From positions 1-43,279 of the forward strand of contig CALXOO010000019.1 of assembly GCA_944390045.1 (NCBI GenBank): a stretch of DNA of 43,279 nucleotides, in the 5' to 3' direction. A program made the translations under genes and the position numbers. Shown piece by piece: positions 14,546 to 22,973 of the stretch. This DNA comes from an uncultured Spirochaetales bacterium (GTDB taxonomy: Bacteria > Spirochaetota > Spirochaetia > Sphaerochaetales > Sphaerochaetaceae). Below the pieces are notes generated by a model that saw only the letters and a program-made list of their open reading frames with translations, searched no databases and was not told the origin of the DNA. Each line of letters opens with the position of its first letter. Position 1 is the first letter of the stretch.

Positions 14546-15888
14546 CTGTCTCCTCCGTCCGCTTTGCTGAACTCTCATCTTCCCGGCACTATGGTGTCTG
14601 CAGGACAATCACGGATGTGACATATGATTCCAGGAAGGTCAGCAGCAATACCCTCTTCGTGCCTGTTGTCGGTCAGAGGGTGGACGGATATGACTATGTT
14701 GGTGACGCGGCCGCAAGAGGAGCATGCGCTGTCCTGACAGACAGGGGTCATGCTCCTGAGCTTATAAAGCGTTATGCCTCCTCAATGGCGGTGATTGTGA
14801 GCCGCAGTCCTGTTGAGGCGCTCTCGCGCTTCTCATCACTGCATATACTGGGCAACAGACATTTCACATCGGTTGCCGTGACTGGCAGCTGCGGAAAGAC
14901 GACGACCAAGGAGATGATCGCATCTGTCCTCTCTGTTGAGCACACAGTCGCGGCAACTCCTGGCAATCTCAACAGCACGCTTGGACTGCCTCTGGCCGTG
15001 CTTTCTGTTGACAGTGACACAGACTATGCCGTTTTCGAGATGGGAGTCGATCATATCGGCGAGATGGACATGATGACAAGGATTCTTCCCCCTGATCTCG
15101 CCGTCATCACGAACATCGGCATAAGCCATCTGGAGAAATTCAGGACCCGTGAGAATATCGCAAGAGAGAAGGCGAAGATCATTCTGCCACAGACTGAGGC
15201 CCACGTACCCGCTTCCTGTGCCTATCTTGATATCATCAGACAGGCCGGAGGAAGACTCACGCTTGTGGACAATCCCTTCTCTGACTGCCGTTTCCTCGGC
15301 CTTGACGGAATCGGCCTCACGCTCGGACGCCATTCATTCTTAATGCCGGCTGTGGGAGAGCATAACATAAAGGATGCATCCCTTGCCGTGTCGGTCTGCC
15401 GTTCGCTGGGCTGCACAGACGAGGTGATCGCCGAAGGGCTTAGCAATCTCAGACCGCTCTTCGGGCGCAGCCGTGTCGTCAGAGACGGTGCCGTGACGGT
15501 AATCGAGGACTGCTACAATGCCAGCCTCGACAGTGTCTCTGATGCGATAAGGACAATCAGCCGGCTCAGCTGGAGTGCCGGCAAGCTCATTGTCCTGGGC
15601 GACATGAAGGAACTTGGAAGTCAGTCCCGCGAGGCTCATGGACGAGTAGGGCAGGCGCTGTGCGGGGCACAGTGCAGGAACATTCTCCTCTATGGTGAGG
15701 AGATGGAGGAGGCCTACCGGGTGCTCTATGACAACGGACAGGCCGGACGTGTCTTCCACACTCCGAGTTTCGAGGCTCTTTCCGCCGAGCTGGGCAGGGT
15801 CACCGAAAGCGGTGATCTTGTACTGATCAAGGGCAGCAGGTCCCTTGCAATGGAACGGCTGCATGAAACCCTGCGGGAGGTTGTCTAG
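14542..15888 (+). CDS. murF: UDP-N-acetylmuramoyl-tripeptide--D-alanyl-D-alanine ligase (MurF)
   Basis: Cytoplasmic Mur ligase that adds D-Ala-D-Ala to complete the UDP-MurNAc-pentapeptide. The N-terminal UDP-binding domain has VTYDSRKV; the ATP site is GSCGKTTTKEM at residues 115-125; NLNSTLGLPL and EMGVDHIGEM follow; the C-terminal domain has EDCYNASLDSV and VLGDMKELG. 448 aa is normal. The start overlaps the ftsL-like stop, and the stop overlaps the mraY GTG start, so translation is coupled on both sides. The other ligase genes (murC, murD, murE) are not in the window. Confidence 0.95.
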   Translation: MTVSSVRFAELSSSRHYGVCRTITDVTYDSRKVSSNTLFVPVVGQRVDGYDYVGDAAARGACAVLTDRGHAPELIKRYASSMAVIVSRSPVEALSRFSSLHILGNRHFTSVAVTGSCGKTTTKEMIASVLSVEHTVAATPGNLNSTLGLPLAVLSVDSDTDYAVFEMGVDHIGEMDMMTRILPPDLAVITNIGISHLEKFRTRENIAREKAKIILPQTEAHVPASCAYLDIIRQAGGRLTLVDNPFSDCRFLGLDGIGLTLGRHSFLMPAVGEHNIKDASLAVSVCRSLGCTDEVIAEGLSNLRPLFGRSRVVRDGAVTVIEDCYNASLDSVSDAIRTISRLSWSAGKLIVLGDMKELGSQSREAHGRVGQALCGAQCRNILLYGEEMEEAYRVLYDNGQAGRVFHTPSFEALSAELGRVTESGDLVLIKGSRSLAMERLHETLREVV

Positions 15889-16772
15889 TGGCTCCTGTCC
15901 TGTCCTTCCTCCTTTGTCTGCTGACCACTCCTGCCATCGCCAAGGTGGCAGGTGGTTTCAATTCGCCCATCAAGGAAGAACTTCTGGACACTCAGGCCCA
16001 TAAGAAAGGTACCTGCGCGCTCGGTTCGCTGGCGATTTCCCTGTCGGTCCTTGCCGGTGTGCTGGTCTCAGGCGACAAGCAGTCTTTATTCCTCTTCCTG
16101 AATGCCGTACCCTTCCTGCTCATCGGACTGGCTGATGACATTGCAAAGTACCTGAGGCATTACTCTGACGGCCTTTCAAGTCTGTCTAAGCTCATTCTGC
16201 AGCTGGCAGCTTCCGTCATTGTCGCATATGCAATCTGTGACAGGGCCCAGGGCAGTCTTGAGTGGTACATTTATTACCCTGTGGCGGTTCTCTTCATCAG
16301 CGCGACAGTCAATGCGCTCAACATAACAGACGGACTTGACTCGCTTGCCACGAAGGTCAGCATGCCTGCGCTCCTCATGGCTGCCGTATGCTTCCCGGCA
16401 CTCAGGAGCGCGAATCTCGTGCTGTTCACGGCCCTTGCTGCCTGGCTAATCTTCAACAGTCCGAAGGCCAGTATCTTCATGGGTGACGGAGGAAGTCACT
16501 TCATAGGTGCCTTCCTGGCGCTGGACGGCCTTGTCAGCGGCAGTGTTCCATCACTCCTCATCGCGCTTCTTCCCGCATATATCGAGCTGCTGAGCTCATT
16601 TGTCCAGATTGTCTCGATTCGTCTTTTCGGCAGGAAGGTCTTCCTCATTGCCCCGCTGCACCATGACCTGGAGAAGAGGGGACTGGGCGAAGCAAAGATT
16701 ACAGATATTTTCCTCAGCCTGTCTGTATTCTCAAGCCTGCTTTCAGCTATGCTGTTTTCAGAGGTGTTGTGA
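15888..16772 (+). CDS. mraY: MraY-type phospho-MurNAc-pentapeptide translocase, divergent
   Basis: Polytopic membrane transferase that should make lipid I from UDP-MurNAc-pentapeptide and undecaprenyl phosphate. Retained motifs: GLADDIAK with the Asp pair (D83, D84), NALNITDGLD (142-151) and IFMGDGGSHFIG with D200. Divergent points: the usual GTPTMGG is GTCALGS (41-47), the usual HHH box is LHHDLE (257-262, third His replaced), and the protein is 294 aa instead of ~320-360, mainly because the N-terminus is short. The GTG start (15888) overlaps the murF stop. Position in the cluster favours MraY over WecA/TagO-like enzymes. Confidence 0.8.
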   Translation: MAPVLSFLLCLLTTPAIAKVAGGFNSPIKEELLDTQAHKKGTCALGSLAISLSVLAGVLVSGDKQSLFLFLNAVPFLLIGLADDIAKYLRHYSDGLSSLSKLILQLAASVIVAYAICDRAQGSLEWYIYYPVAVLFISATVNALNITDGLDSLATKVSMPALLMAAVCFPALRSANLVLFTALAAWLIFNSPKASIFMGDGGSHFIGAFLALDGLVSGSVPSLLIALLPAYIELLSSFVQIVSIRLFGRKVFLIAPLHHDLEKRGLGEAKITDIFLSLSVFSSLLSAMLFSEVL

Positions 16773-17950
16773 TGGCGGCAAGAGACTACAGTGACTGGTA
16801 CAACAATGAGACAGTGGATAACAGGACGAACAGCGGCTCGCTTGCTCCTTTCACATTCATCTGCATAGTCGTCATCCTGATCATGACCGGGCTGCTGATG
16901 CTTTACTCATCAAGCTATGCCGAGGCGGCGGCCAACGGTCAGCCCCATTATTATTTCGTGCTCCGCCAGGGCATCTTCGCACTGCTGGGAATCGTCTGTG
17001 CGGTCGCTGTCAACTTCATACCGGTGAAGTGGATAAAGCTGTCTGCGGTCCCGCTCGTCGCTCTGGCCTTCATCACAATGCTGCTGACTCTCCTGACTCC
17101 CTTCGGAGTGACAGTCATGGGTGCCAGGCGCTGGCTTGACCTGCCTGTCATTCCCCAGTTCCAGCCGAGCGAGGTGGCGAAGCTGGCAATAATCATCTTC
17201 CTCGCCTGGTGGTTCACCAGTCAGAAGACAAGGCAGTACATTGGCTGGTATTACGTCGTGCCGCTTCTGCTCATTCTGGCCCTGACGCTCCTTATCTTCA
17301 TCCAGAGGGCCTATACGACAGGAATTCACTTCCTCATCCTGGCGCTGGCGCTGTGCATTGCAGGCAGGCTCAAGCTCAGATATGTCTTCACGGCCTGTGC
17401 CTTTCTGGCTGTGCCGGCAGTCTTCTACATGCTCAGTGAGGGTTACAGGGTCAGACGAATTGCGAGCTTCCTCATTCCATCACTGGATCCCCAGGGCCTT
17501 AACTGGCAGGTCAACATGTCGCTTTCGGCAATAGCCGAAGGAGGCTTCTTCGGGAAGGGAATCGGAAACGGAGTCTACAAGATGGGGCTTCTTCCTGAGG
17601 TCCAGAATGACTTCATCCTCGCTTCAATAATAGAGGAAACAGGCGTTGTCGGCTTCATCTTCATAGCAATGCTCTTCGTGCTCTTCGCAGTTCTGGGATA
17701 CAGGGCTGCCGGAAGACTCTGGGACCGCGACCGCTTCGCCTCACTGACCGCAATCGGCATAACGACAATGATAGTGAGCCAGGTGGCGCTCAACATAGCG
17801 GTCGTCACCGGTCTGCTTCCTCCGACGGGCATTCCGCTTCCGTTCTTCAGCCAGGGCGGGACGAATCTGTTTGTGGTCATAATCGAATGCGGACTGCTTT
17901 ACCGCATGATAGCGCTGTCGGCAAAGGGGGATGAGAATGGGGGAAGGTAG
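16772..17950 (+). CDS. ftsW: SEDS peptidoglycan glycosyltransferase FtsW
   Basis: Multi-spanning SEDS-family polymerase of septal peptidoglycan that partners with FtsI. Conserved: GARRWLDL (117-124), FQPSE (130-134), GKGIGNGVYKMGLLPEVQNDFI with the catalytic Asp D280, and GIPLPFFSQGGT near the end. The QPDFG motif after the fourth helix is replaced by QRAYTTG (178-184). 392 aa is normal. ATG 16772 overlaps the mraY stop, with GAGG at 16761-16764. Context (between mraY and ftsQ) indicates FtsW rather than RodA. Confidence 0.92.
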   Translation: MAARDYSDWYNNETVDNRTNSGSLAPFTFICIVVILIMTGLLMLYSSSYAEAAANGQPHYYFVLRQGIFALLGIVCAVAVNFIPVKWIKLSAVPLVALAFITMLLTLLTPFGVTVMGARRWLDLPVIPQFQPSEVAKLAIIIFLAWWFTSQKTRQYIGWYYVVPLLLILALTLLIFIQRAYTTGIHFLILALALCIAGRLKLRYVFTACAFLAVPAVFYMLSEGYRVRRIASFLIPSLDPQGLNWQVNMSLSAIAEGGFFGKGIGNGVYKMGLLPEVQNDFILASIIEETGVVGFIFIAMLFVLFAVLGYRAAGRLWDRDRFASLTAIGITTMIVSQVALNIAVVTGLLPPTGIPLPFFSQGGTNLFVVIIECGLLYRMIALSAKGDENGGR

Positions 17951-18698
17951 GCTTCATCTTTACATCCTCATCCTGATACTCCTCGGAGTCCTTGTCCTCG
18001 TGCTCGCCTATGCCGTCCGGTACATGGATTTCTTCAATATCGACAGCATCCTTGTCCAGGGAATGGATACCGTGCCGCAGTCGGTGATGGATCTTCTGAC
18101 TCCATGCTACGGTGTGAACCGCTTCGTCCTGGATGAGGGGGAGCTTGAGGCGGAGATAGAGGCCAATGCCCTGATAGACAGCTGTTCTGTCTCCTATTCA
18201 TTCCCGGCACGCCTGGAGGTCAGGCTGGTGAGAAGCGCCGAGACCTGCATGCTCTACGACGGAACGTCCTACTATCTGATGGACAGAGGAGTGCCTGTCC
18301 TCCTTTCCGGAAAGGACAGCGCATCGTATGCCGACACCCTCTGCGTGCTGGAGGTGTCAGGTGAGTTCATCTCCTACATGGAGAAGTTCGGAGCACCGCA
18401 GTCTTTCAGCCGTATTCTTGATCTTGTCGGCACTGTCAATCAGGCAGGCATCTGGTTGATAACCCGAATAAAATACGATAATAATACTGGTGACGGCTTT
18501 GGGCAGATTGTCCTCAGCCTCGATTCTCTGAACTCTGAGCTCTATGTGCGCCAGGACGTGTCTGCCCAGCGCATAATCGACAGCATCAGGGTCATACAGG
18601 CCAGCATCGAGAACGACCCCGCAAGCACACTTGCCATGGGTACATGGAGGTGGGATCTTTATGGCGATGCACTGGTCAGAAGGACGGTGGGCGACTAA
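17937..18698 (+). CDS. ftsQ: Cell division protein FtsQ/DivIB
   Basis: Bitopic divisome protein: short cytoplasmic tail, one membrane helix (LYILILILLGVLVLVLAYAVRYM), then a POTRA-like segment starting FNIDSILVQGMDTVP with the alpha/beta pattern to about residue 105 (FPARLEVRLVR), followed by the FtsQ beta-domain. About 253 aa fits. I choose ATG 17937 because AAAGGGGG (17923-17930) lies 6 nt upstream; ATG 17931 would sit directly on the ribosome site. It overlaps the ftsW end by 14 nt, and its stop overlaps the ftsA start (TAATG). Confidence 0.85.
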   Translation: MGEGRLHLYILILILLGVLVLVLAYAVRYMDFFNIDSILVQGMDTVPQSVMDLLTPCYGVNRFVLDEGELEAEIEANALIDSCSVSYSFPARLEVRLVRSAETCMLYDGTSYYLMDRGVPVLLSGKDSASYADTLCVLEVSGEFISYMEKFGAPQSFSRILDLVGTVNQAGIWLITRIKYDNNTGDGFGQIVLSLDSLNSELYVRQDVSAQRIIDSIRVIQASIENDPASTLAMGTWRWDLYGDALVRRTVGD

Positions 18699-19933
18699 TG
18701 GCTAGTGACAGGATAATGATGGGACTTGACATCGGCTCAAGCTGGACGAGGGCAGTTATCGGAAGTGTTTCTAAAGAGGGCGACCTGATGGTCGACGCCC
18801 TTTGCGAGAAGCAGACCGAAGGCGTGCGCTCCGGTTCCATCGTGAACATAGAACAGACTCTCAGAACCATAAACTCGGTCATCTCTGATGCCGAGCTGCA
18901 GGCAGGCTGCGAGATCCACTCCGCGATTCTTGGAGTTGGCGGCGACCACATCCAGGGCATCCAGTCAACAGGAGTGGTCGGAATCAACAGCAAGGAGCAG
19001 GAGATCAAGCGGGATGACATTTACCGCTCGCTTGATGTTGCCCGGGCTCGTGAGCTGCCGCAGGACAGGGAGTTCCTGCACACTCTGGTCCAGGACTTCC
19101 AGGTTGATTCCAGAACCGGAATCAAAGACCCCATCGACATGCTCGGGCACAGGCTTGAGAGCCGCGTGCTCCTTGTCACCGGCTCGTCATCCATCTGCCA
19201 GAACCAGCGCAAGTGTGTCCAGAAGGCCGGTCTTCAGGTCCAGCGTCTCATGCTCCAGACTGTTGCGGACTGTGAGGTTGTCCTCTCCCTCGAGGAGAAG
19301 GAAATGGGCACGATCCTGATCAACATCGGCTACGGTACGACCAACATGATCGCTTACAGCCAGGGCAGTCCCATCTATACGGGCGGCGTCGCATTCGGAG
19401 GCGACAGCATAACGAACGATCTGGCCGTCATTCTCAACAAGCCGAAGCAGGTGGCAGAGCAGATCAAGTGCGACAGCGGAAGCTGTTATGTTCCATCCGT
19501 GCCGTCCTCTGACATGGTTCTCATCCCTCAGGTGGGCGGAATGCCCAGCATCCGCATGCCCCGCAAGAGCCTGTGCGAGATCATCGAGCCCCGAATGGCA
19601 GAGATATTCACGCTCCTTGCCATGGAGCTTGAGAAGGTGGAGCATCAGGGATCATTCGGCGGCGGAGTGGTGCTGGTCGGAGGAGGCTCGCTTCTCAGCG
19701 GCGTCACGGAACTTGCCAGCGAAATATTCAAGCTTCCGGCAAGGATCGGCTTCCCCGAAGCCCTTCCGGGTCTGGACAGGAGCTATATCAACCCGAAGTA
19801 CACTACAGTGCTCGGACTTCTCAAGAGCGAGGCGAAGAAGGTCGCCAGCGGAAGCAACAGCGCGCGTTCTGGGGAGAGGCAGAAGGCCGGCCTTGGCGGA
19901 AAAATCAAGGGCTTATTCGGTAAGTTGTTTTAG
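18698..19933 (+). CDS. ftsA: Cell division protein FtsA
   Basis: Actin-like ATPase that anchors FtsZ to the membrane. MMGLDIGSSWTRAVIG is the phosphate 1 motif; an SHS2 (1C) domain follows; NIGYGTTNMIAYSQGSPIYTGGVAFGGDSITNDLA is phosphate 2, and GGVVLVGGGSLLSGV is the adenosine motif. The C-terminus GLGGKIKGLFGKLF is the amphipathic membrane-targeting helix. ATG 18698 overlaps the ftsQ stop and matches the family N-terminus; the upstream in-frame extension lies within ftsQ and is unlikely. ftsZ begins 10 nt later. Confidence 0.95.
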   Translation: MASDRIMMGLDIGSSWTRAVIGSVSKEGDLMVDALCEKQTEGVRSGSIVNIEQTLRTINSVISDAELQAGCEIHSAILGVGGDHIQGIQSTGVVGINSKEQEIKRDDIYRSLDVARARELPQDREFLHTLVQDFQVDSRTGIKDPIDMLGHRLESRVLLVTGSSSICQNQRKCVQKAGLQVQRLMLQTVADCEVVLSLEEKEMGTILINIGYGTTNMIAYSQGSPIYTGGVAFGGDSITNDLAVILNKPKQVAEQIKCDSGSCYVPSVPSSDMVLIPQVGGMPSIRMPRKSLCEIIEPRMAEIFTLLAMELEKVEHQGSFGGGVVLVGGGSLLSGVTELASEIFKLPARIGFPEALPGLDRSYINPKYTTVLGLLKSEAKKVASGSNSARSGERQKAGLGGKIKGLFGKLF

Positions 19934-19943
19934 GAGATAGACT

Positions 19944-21233
19944 ATGGGATTCGGAATTTTCGACATTGAAGACACGACAACCGGCGAGCAGTCGACCCCG
20001 ACTATCATCAAGGTGGTGGGAGTGGGCGGTGCCGGAGGAAACGCCGTCAACCGCATGATCGCCAGCGGACTGAAGAAGGTGTCGTTCGTCGCGCTCAACA
20101 CGGACGTCCAGGCCCTTCAGCGCTCCAACGCACAGACAAGAATCGCAATCGGCAGGGAGCTGACCGGAGGACTTGGTGCCGGCGGACAGCCTGAGATCGG
20201 TGAGAAAGCCGCCATGGAGAGCAAGGAGGAGATCAAGGCCGAACTCGAGAACACCGACATGGTCTTCATCACTGCCGGAATGGGTGGCGGTACCGGAACA
20301 GGAGCCGCGGCAGTTGTCGCTGAGATCGCAAAGAGCTGCAACGCGCTGACTGTGGCAGTCGTCACGACGCCATTCGCATTCGAGGGAAAGAAGAAGTTCG
20401 AGCTTGCCCAGCAGGGCATCGAGAGACTGCGCAAGCAGGTTGATACGCTCATCCTTATTCCAAATCAGTATCTGCTCAAGGTCGTGGAGAACAATACTCC
20501 TATTAAGCAGGCCTTCCTCATTGCGGATGACGTGCTCTATCAGGGCGTTCAGGGCATAAGCGAGCTGATCACCGAACCGGGTGAGATCAACATTGACTTT
20601 GCTGATGTAAAGACTGTCATGAAGGGCAAGGGGGATGCCCTTATGGGAATCGGCTTCGGCGAGGGGGCCAACCGCGCCGTCGATGCCGCCAAGGAGGCGA
20701 TCAGCAACCCGCTGCTTGAGAATGCCTCCATTGACGGGGCAAAGAGCGTCCTGGTGAATATCGCCGGTTCTGACAGCCTGACTCTTCAGGAGTATCAGGA
20801 TGTCGTCGAGCTGATCACGGCCAATTGCGCGGAGGATGCGCTCATCATCGCAGGACAGGCCTTCAACCCTGAGCTTGGTGACAGGATAAAGGTCACGGTC
20901 GTCGCGACCGGCTTCGTGAACAGGGAAGTCACAGGCGGAGAGATTGAGAGCGAGTCCGCACTGAGACGCTTTGTCAACACAGAAAGAAGCGAGAGCAGCG
21001 GGCATACTGCTGTCAGGGAGAGCATCGCGAGCCAGCCGGCTCGTCCGGCTCCGGCCGAGACACCTGCGCCCAGTGCGCCCAAGAGCGCTCCCACTGATGC
21101 GGAGGCAATCACTGTCAACCGCTGGCAGGACCTCCAGCAGCAGCTCGGCAAGCGCAGTCAGGGCAATGACTACTCCATTCCGGCCGTGATGCGCTACCGT
21201 CAGGGTGAGGACAATGAAGGAGAAAGAAGATAG
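19944..21233 (+). CDS. ftsZ: Cell division protein FtsZ
   Basis: Tubulin-like GTPase that forms the Z-ring. VGVGGAGGNAVNRMI near residue 28, the tubulin signature GMGGGTGTGAA near 113-123, the T7 loop region NIDFADVKTVM, and a variable Ala/Pro-rich linker (residues ~345-385). The C-terminal peptide NDYSIPAVMRYR is the FtsA-binding tail, followed by a short charged end. 429 aa is slightly long because of the linker. AGGAG precedes ATG 19944 at the usual distance. The next gene starts within its last 20 nt. Confidence 0.97.
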   Translation: MGFGIFDIEDTTTGEQSTPTIIKVVGVGGAGGNAVNRMIASGLKKVSFVALNTDVQALQRSNAQTRIAIGRELTGGLGAGGQPEIGEKAAMESKEEIKAELENTDMVFITAGMGGGTGTGAAAVVAEIAKSCNALTVAVVTTPFAFEGKKKFELAQQGIERLRKQVDTLILIPNQYLLKVVENNTPIKQAFLIADDVLYQGVQGISELITEPGEINIDFADVKTVMKGKGDALMGIGFGEGANRAVDAAKEAISNPLLENASIDGAKSVLVNIAGSDSLTLQEYQDVVELITANCAEDALIIAGQAFNPELGDRIKVTVVATGFVNREVTGGEIESESALRRFVNTERSESSGHTAVRESIASQPARPAPAETPAPSAPKSAPTDAEAITVNRWQDLQQQLGKRSQGNDYSIPAVMRYRQGEDNEGERR

Positions 21234-22161
21234 CCGCCCGCAGCTTCTGACTGATTACGGTGACTACCTGGAGAATGAGGCCCAGCTTTCCGCCGCGACA
21301 CGTGAGGTCTACATGCGGGAGGCTGGCTTTCTTCTGTCCTACCTCGCAGAACGTGATCTGGATGCCGCCTCCATCACGCTGAGCGATCTTGATGATTATA
21401 TCAGGAGCCGGGATGAAAACCTCGATGCCAGGACTGTGTCGAGGATCAACTCCTCGCTGAGAAGTTTTTTCAACTTTCTTGTCCGTGACGGGCTCAGGAG
21501 CGACAACATCGCCTTCCTGCTGGACAAGCCTAAGCTCTCTGACTACCTGCCTCACGCGCTGAGTGTGGAGGAAGTGGACTGCATTCTGGACAGGATGAAG
21601 GAGCTTTCCAGCGATGATCTGCTCTTCTACCGGGACTATGCCTTCTTCGAGCTGGTTTATTCCTGTGGCCTGAGGATCAGTGAGGCCGTCGGGCTGAAGG
21701 TGTCTTCCTACAGCAGGGATGATAAGACACTGGTCGTTTTCGGAAAGCGCAGCAAGGAGAGAATCGTCTTCGTCGGCCAGATCGCTGCCGGAGCACTTGA
21801 CAGCTACCTTGCACAGGTGCGTCCTGTTCTGGCCTCTGCTGGAGGAAGGAAGGGCAGGCGCACGGCGAAGGAAAGGGAGAGTGCGGATGCCCTCTTTCTT
21901 GGAAGACGCGGTGAGATGCTGACCCGGCAGGCAATGCACAAGCGCTATCATCAGATCGTCACTTCCCTTGGAATTGATGCCACGGTCCACGCACTAAGGC
22001 ACAGCTATGCCACACACCTGCTGAAGGGGGGTGCGAACATAAGACAGGTCCAGCTGCTGCTCGGACACTCAGACATCAAGACGACCCAGATCTACACTCA
22101 TCTTGATACTGACGACCTGATCACGACCTTCGACAAGTATTTTCCGCTAAGCCGGAAATGA
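21214..22161 (+). CDS. Tyrosine recombinase XerD/XerC-like
   Basis: Site-specific recombinase (315 aa), probably one half of the chromosome-dimer resolution pair. N-terminal SAM-like domain (LTDYGDYLENEAQLSAATREVYMREA), then the catalytic domain with Arg in GLRISEAV, the hairpin Lys in FGKRSKER, HALRHSYATHLL, LGHSDIKTTQ and the Tyr in IYTHLD. All active-site residues are present. ATG 21214 lies inside the ftsZ end (20-nt overlap), with GGTGAGG just upstream. The second Xer gene downstream has the codV/xerC position before hslVU, so this copy is the better XerD candidate; sequence alone does not settle it. Confidence 0.85.
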   Translation: MKEKEDSRPQLLTDYGDYLENEAQLSAATREVYMREAGFLLSYLAERDLDAASITLSDLDDYIRSRDENLDARTVSRINSSLRSFFNFLVRDGLRSDNIAFLLDKPKLSDYLPHALSVEEVDCILDRMKELSSDDLLFYRDYAFFELVYSCGLRISEAVGLKVSSYSRDDKTLVVFGKRSKERIVFVGQIAAGALDSYLAQVRPVLASAGGRKGRRTAKERESADALFLGRRGEMLTRQAMHKRYHQIVTSLGIDATVHALRHSYATHLLKGGANIRQVQLLLGHSDIKTTQIYTHLDTDDLITTFDKYFPLSRK

Positions 22162-22973
22162 ATTTCCTGTACATTGCAGGCCCTTATCGGCAATCAGGTT
22201 GCATGGACAGGACAAAACTTCTGGAAGTATCGAACTACAGGCTTATGTATAACCAGGCCTGGATGGCCCATGTAGGCTTCGTCGAAAGAGATGATGAGGG
22301 CTTCCCGGAGGGCTGTGCGGAGGAAATGGACGTGCTCAGCTGCTTCGGGGATCCGCTGGCGTGCTGCGAGCTGGCAGTGCTCTGCTCGTCATGCTGCCAG
22401 GATGAGCTGGCCAGCCTGGCATATGTTTTCGGCCTCGAGCTTGCCCTAAACCTCGTACCGGCCTGCTTTGCCAGCTCATACGGTAACACTGCAAGGGCGT
22501 CCAGGCGCGGCTTCATGGATGGCAGCGGACGCTGCGAGCTCTTCGTTGACTGCGGACTGACACGGCTCATGGAGAGGCCTGGCCTGAAATGGCTGACCAG
22601 CAGGATACTGCGCTGCGGCGGTGTCATCTGGTCACCTTTCATTCCGCTGGCCTCAGGGGGAAGGGATGAGAGGCTTTTCGCCGAGTATCTCTCGACACGC
22701 AAACGCTACATAGTCTGTCTCGGAGTGGACTGCGGCAGGATGAGCCTGGTTGAGAGCGCGCTTCACTCTGGCAGTGAGGTCTTTGTCCACTCGGCCTTTC
22801 TCTCAGCCAGGGCGGCACGCGCTCTGGCATCTGAGGGTGCGGCGCTGGTCAGCTCGGCTGCCGATCTCATCAGCTGTCTGTCCGGAACTGTAACCAGGAG
22901 GGTCTACAGTGCAAAGAACGGCCGCTTCAGCTATAATGGGCACAGCTACGGAGTCTTCAGCCACAGTGATTGA
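22158..22973 (+). CDS. Degenerate DprA/Smf-like protein
   Basis: 271-aa protein whose C-terminal two thirds follow the DprA Rossmann-fold order: GRCELFVDCGLTRLMER (family: IAV.G.GLD..YP), CGGVIWSPFIPLASG (family: G.L.SE.P.G), FAEYLSTRKRYIVCLG (family: F..RNRIIAGLS), SLVESALHSGSEVFVHSAFL (family: SL.TA..A...GR.VFA.PG), ASEGAALVSSAADLIS. The phosphate-binding GSR and SGLA.GID motifs are missing or unrecognisable and the RNR is changed, so canonical ssDNA/RecA loading is doubtful. Cys-rich (about 15 Cys). ATG 22158 overlaps the upstream xer stop; ATG 22203 is a possible alternative. It lies between two xer genes. Confidence 0.6.
   Translation: MNFLYIAGPYRQSGCMDRTKLLEVSNYRLMYNQAWMAHVGFVERDDEGFPEGCAEEMDVLSCFGDPLACCELAVLCSSCCQDELASLAYVFGLELALNLVPACFASSYGNTARASRRGFMDGSGRCELFVDCGLTRLMERPGLKWLTSRILRCGGVIWSPFIPLASGGRDERLFAEYLSTRKRYIVCLGVDCGRMSLVESALHSGSEVFVHSAFLSARAARALASEGAALVSSAADLISCLSGTVTRRVYSAKNGRFSYNGHSYGVFSHSD

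Noticed and set aside
19905..21005. 366-codon open frame on the minus strand
   Set aside because: Exactly antisense to ftsZ; no domain, no ribosome site; a product of the high-GC codon pattern of ftsZ.
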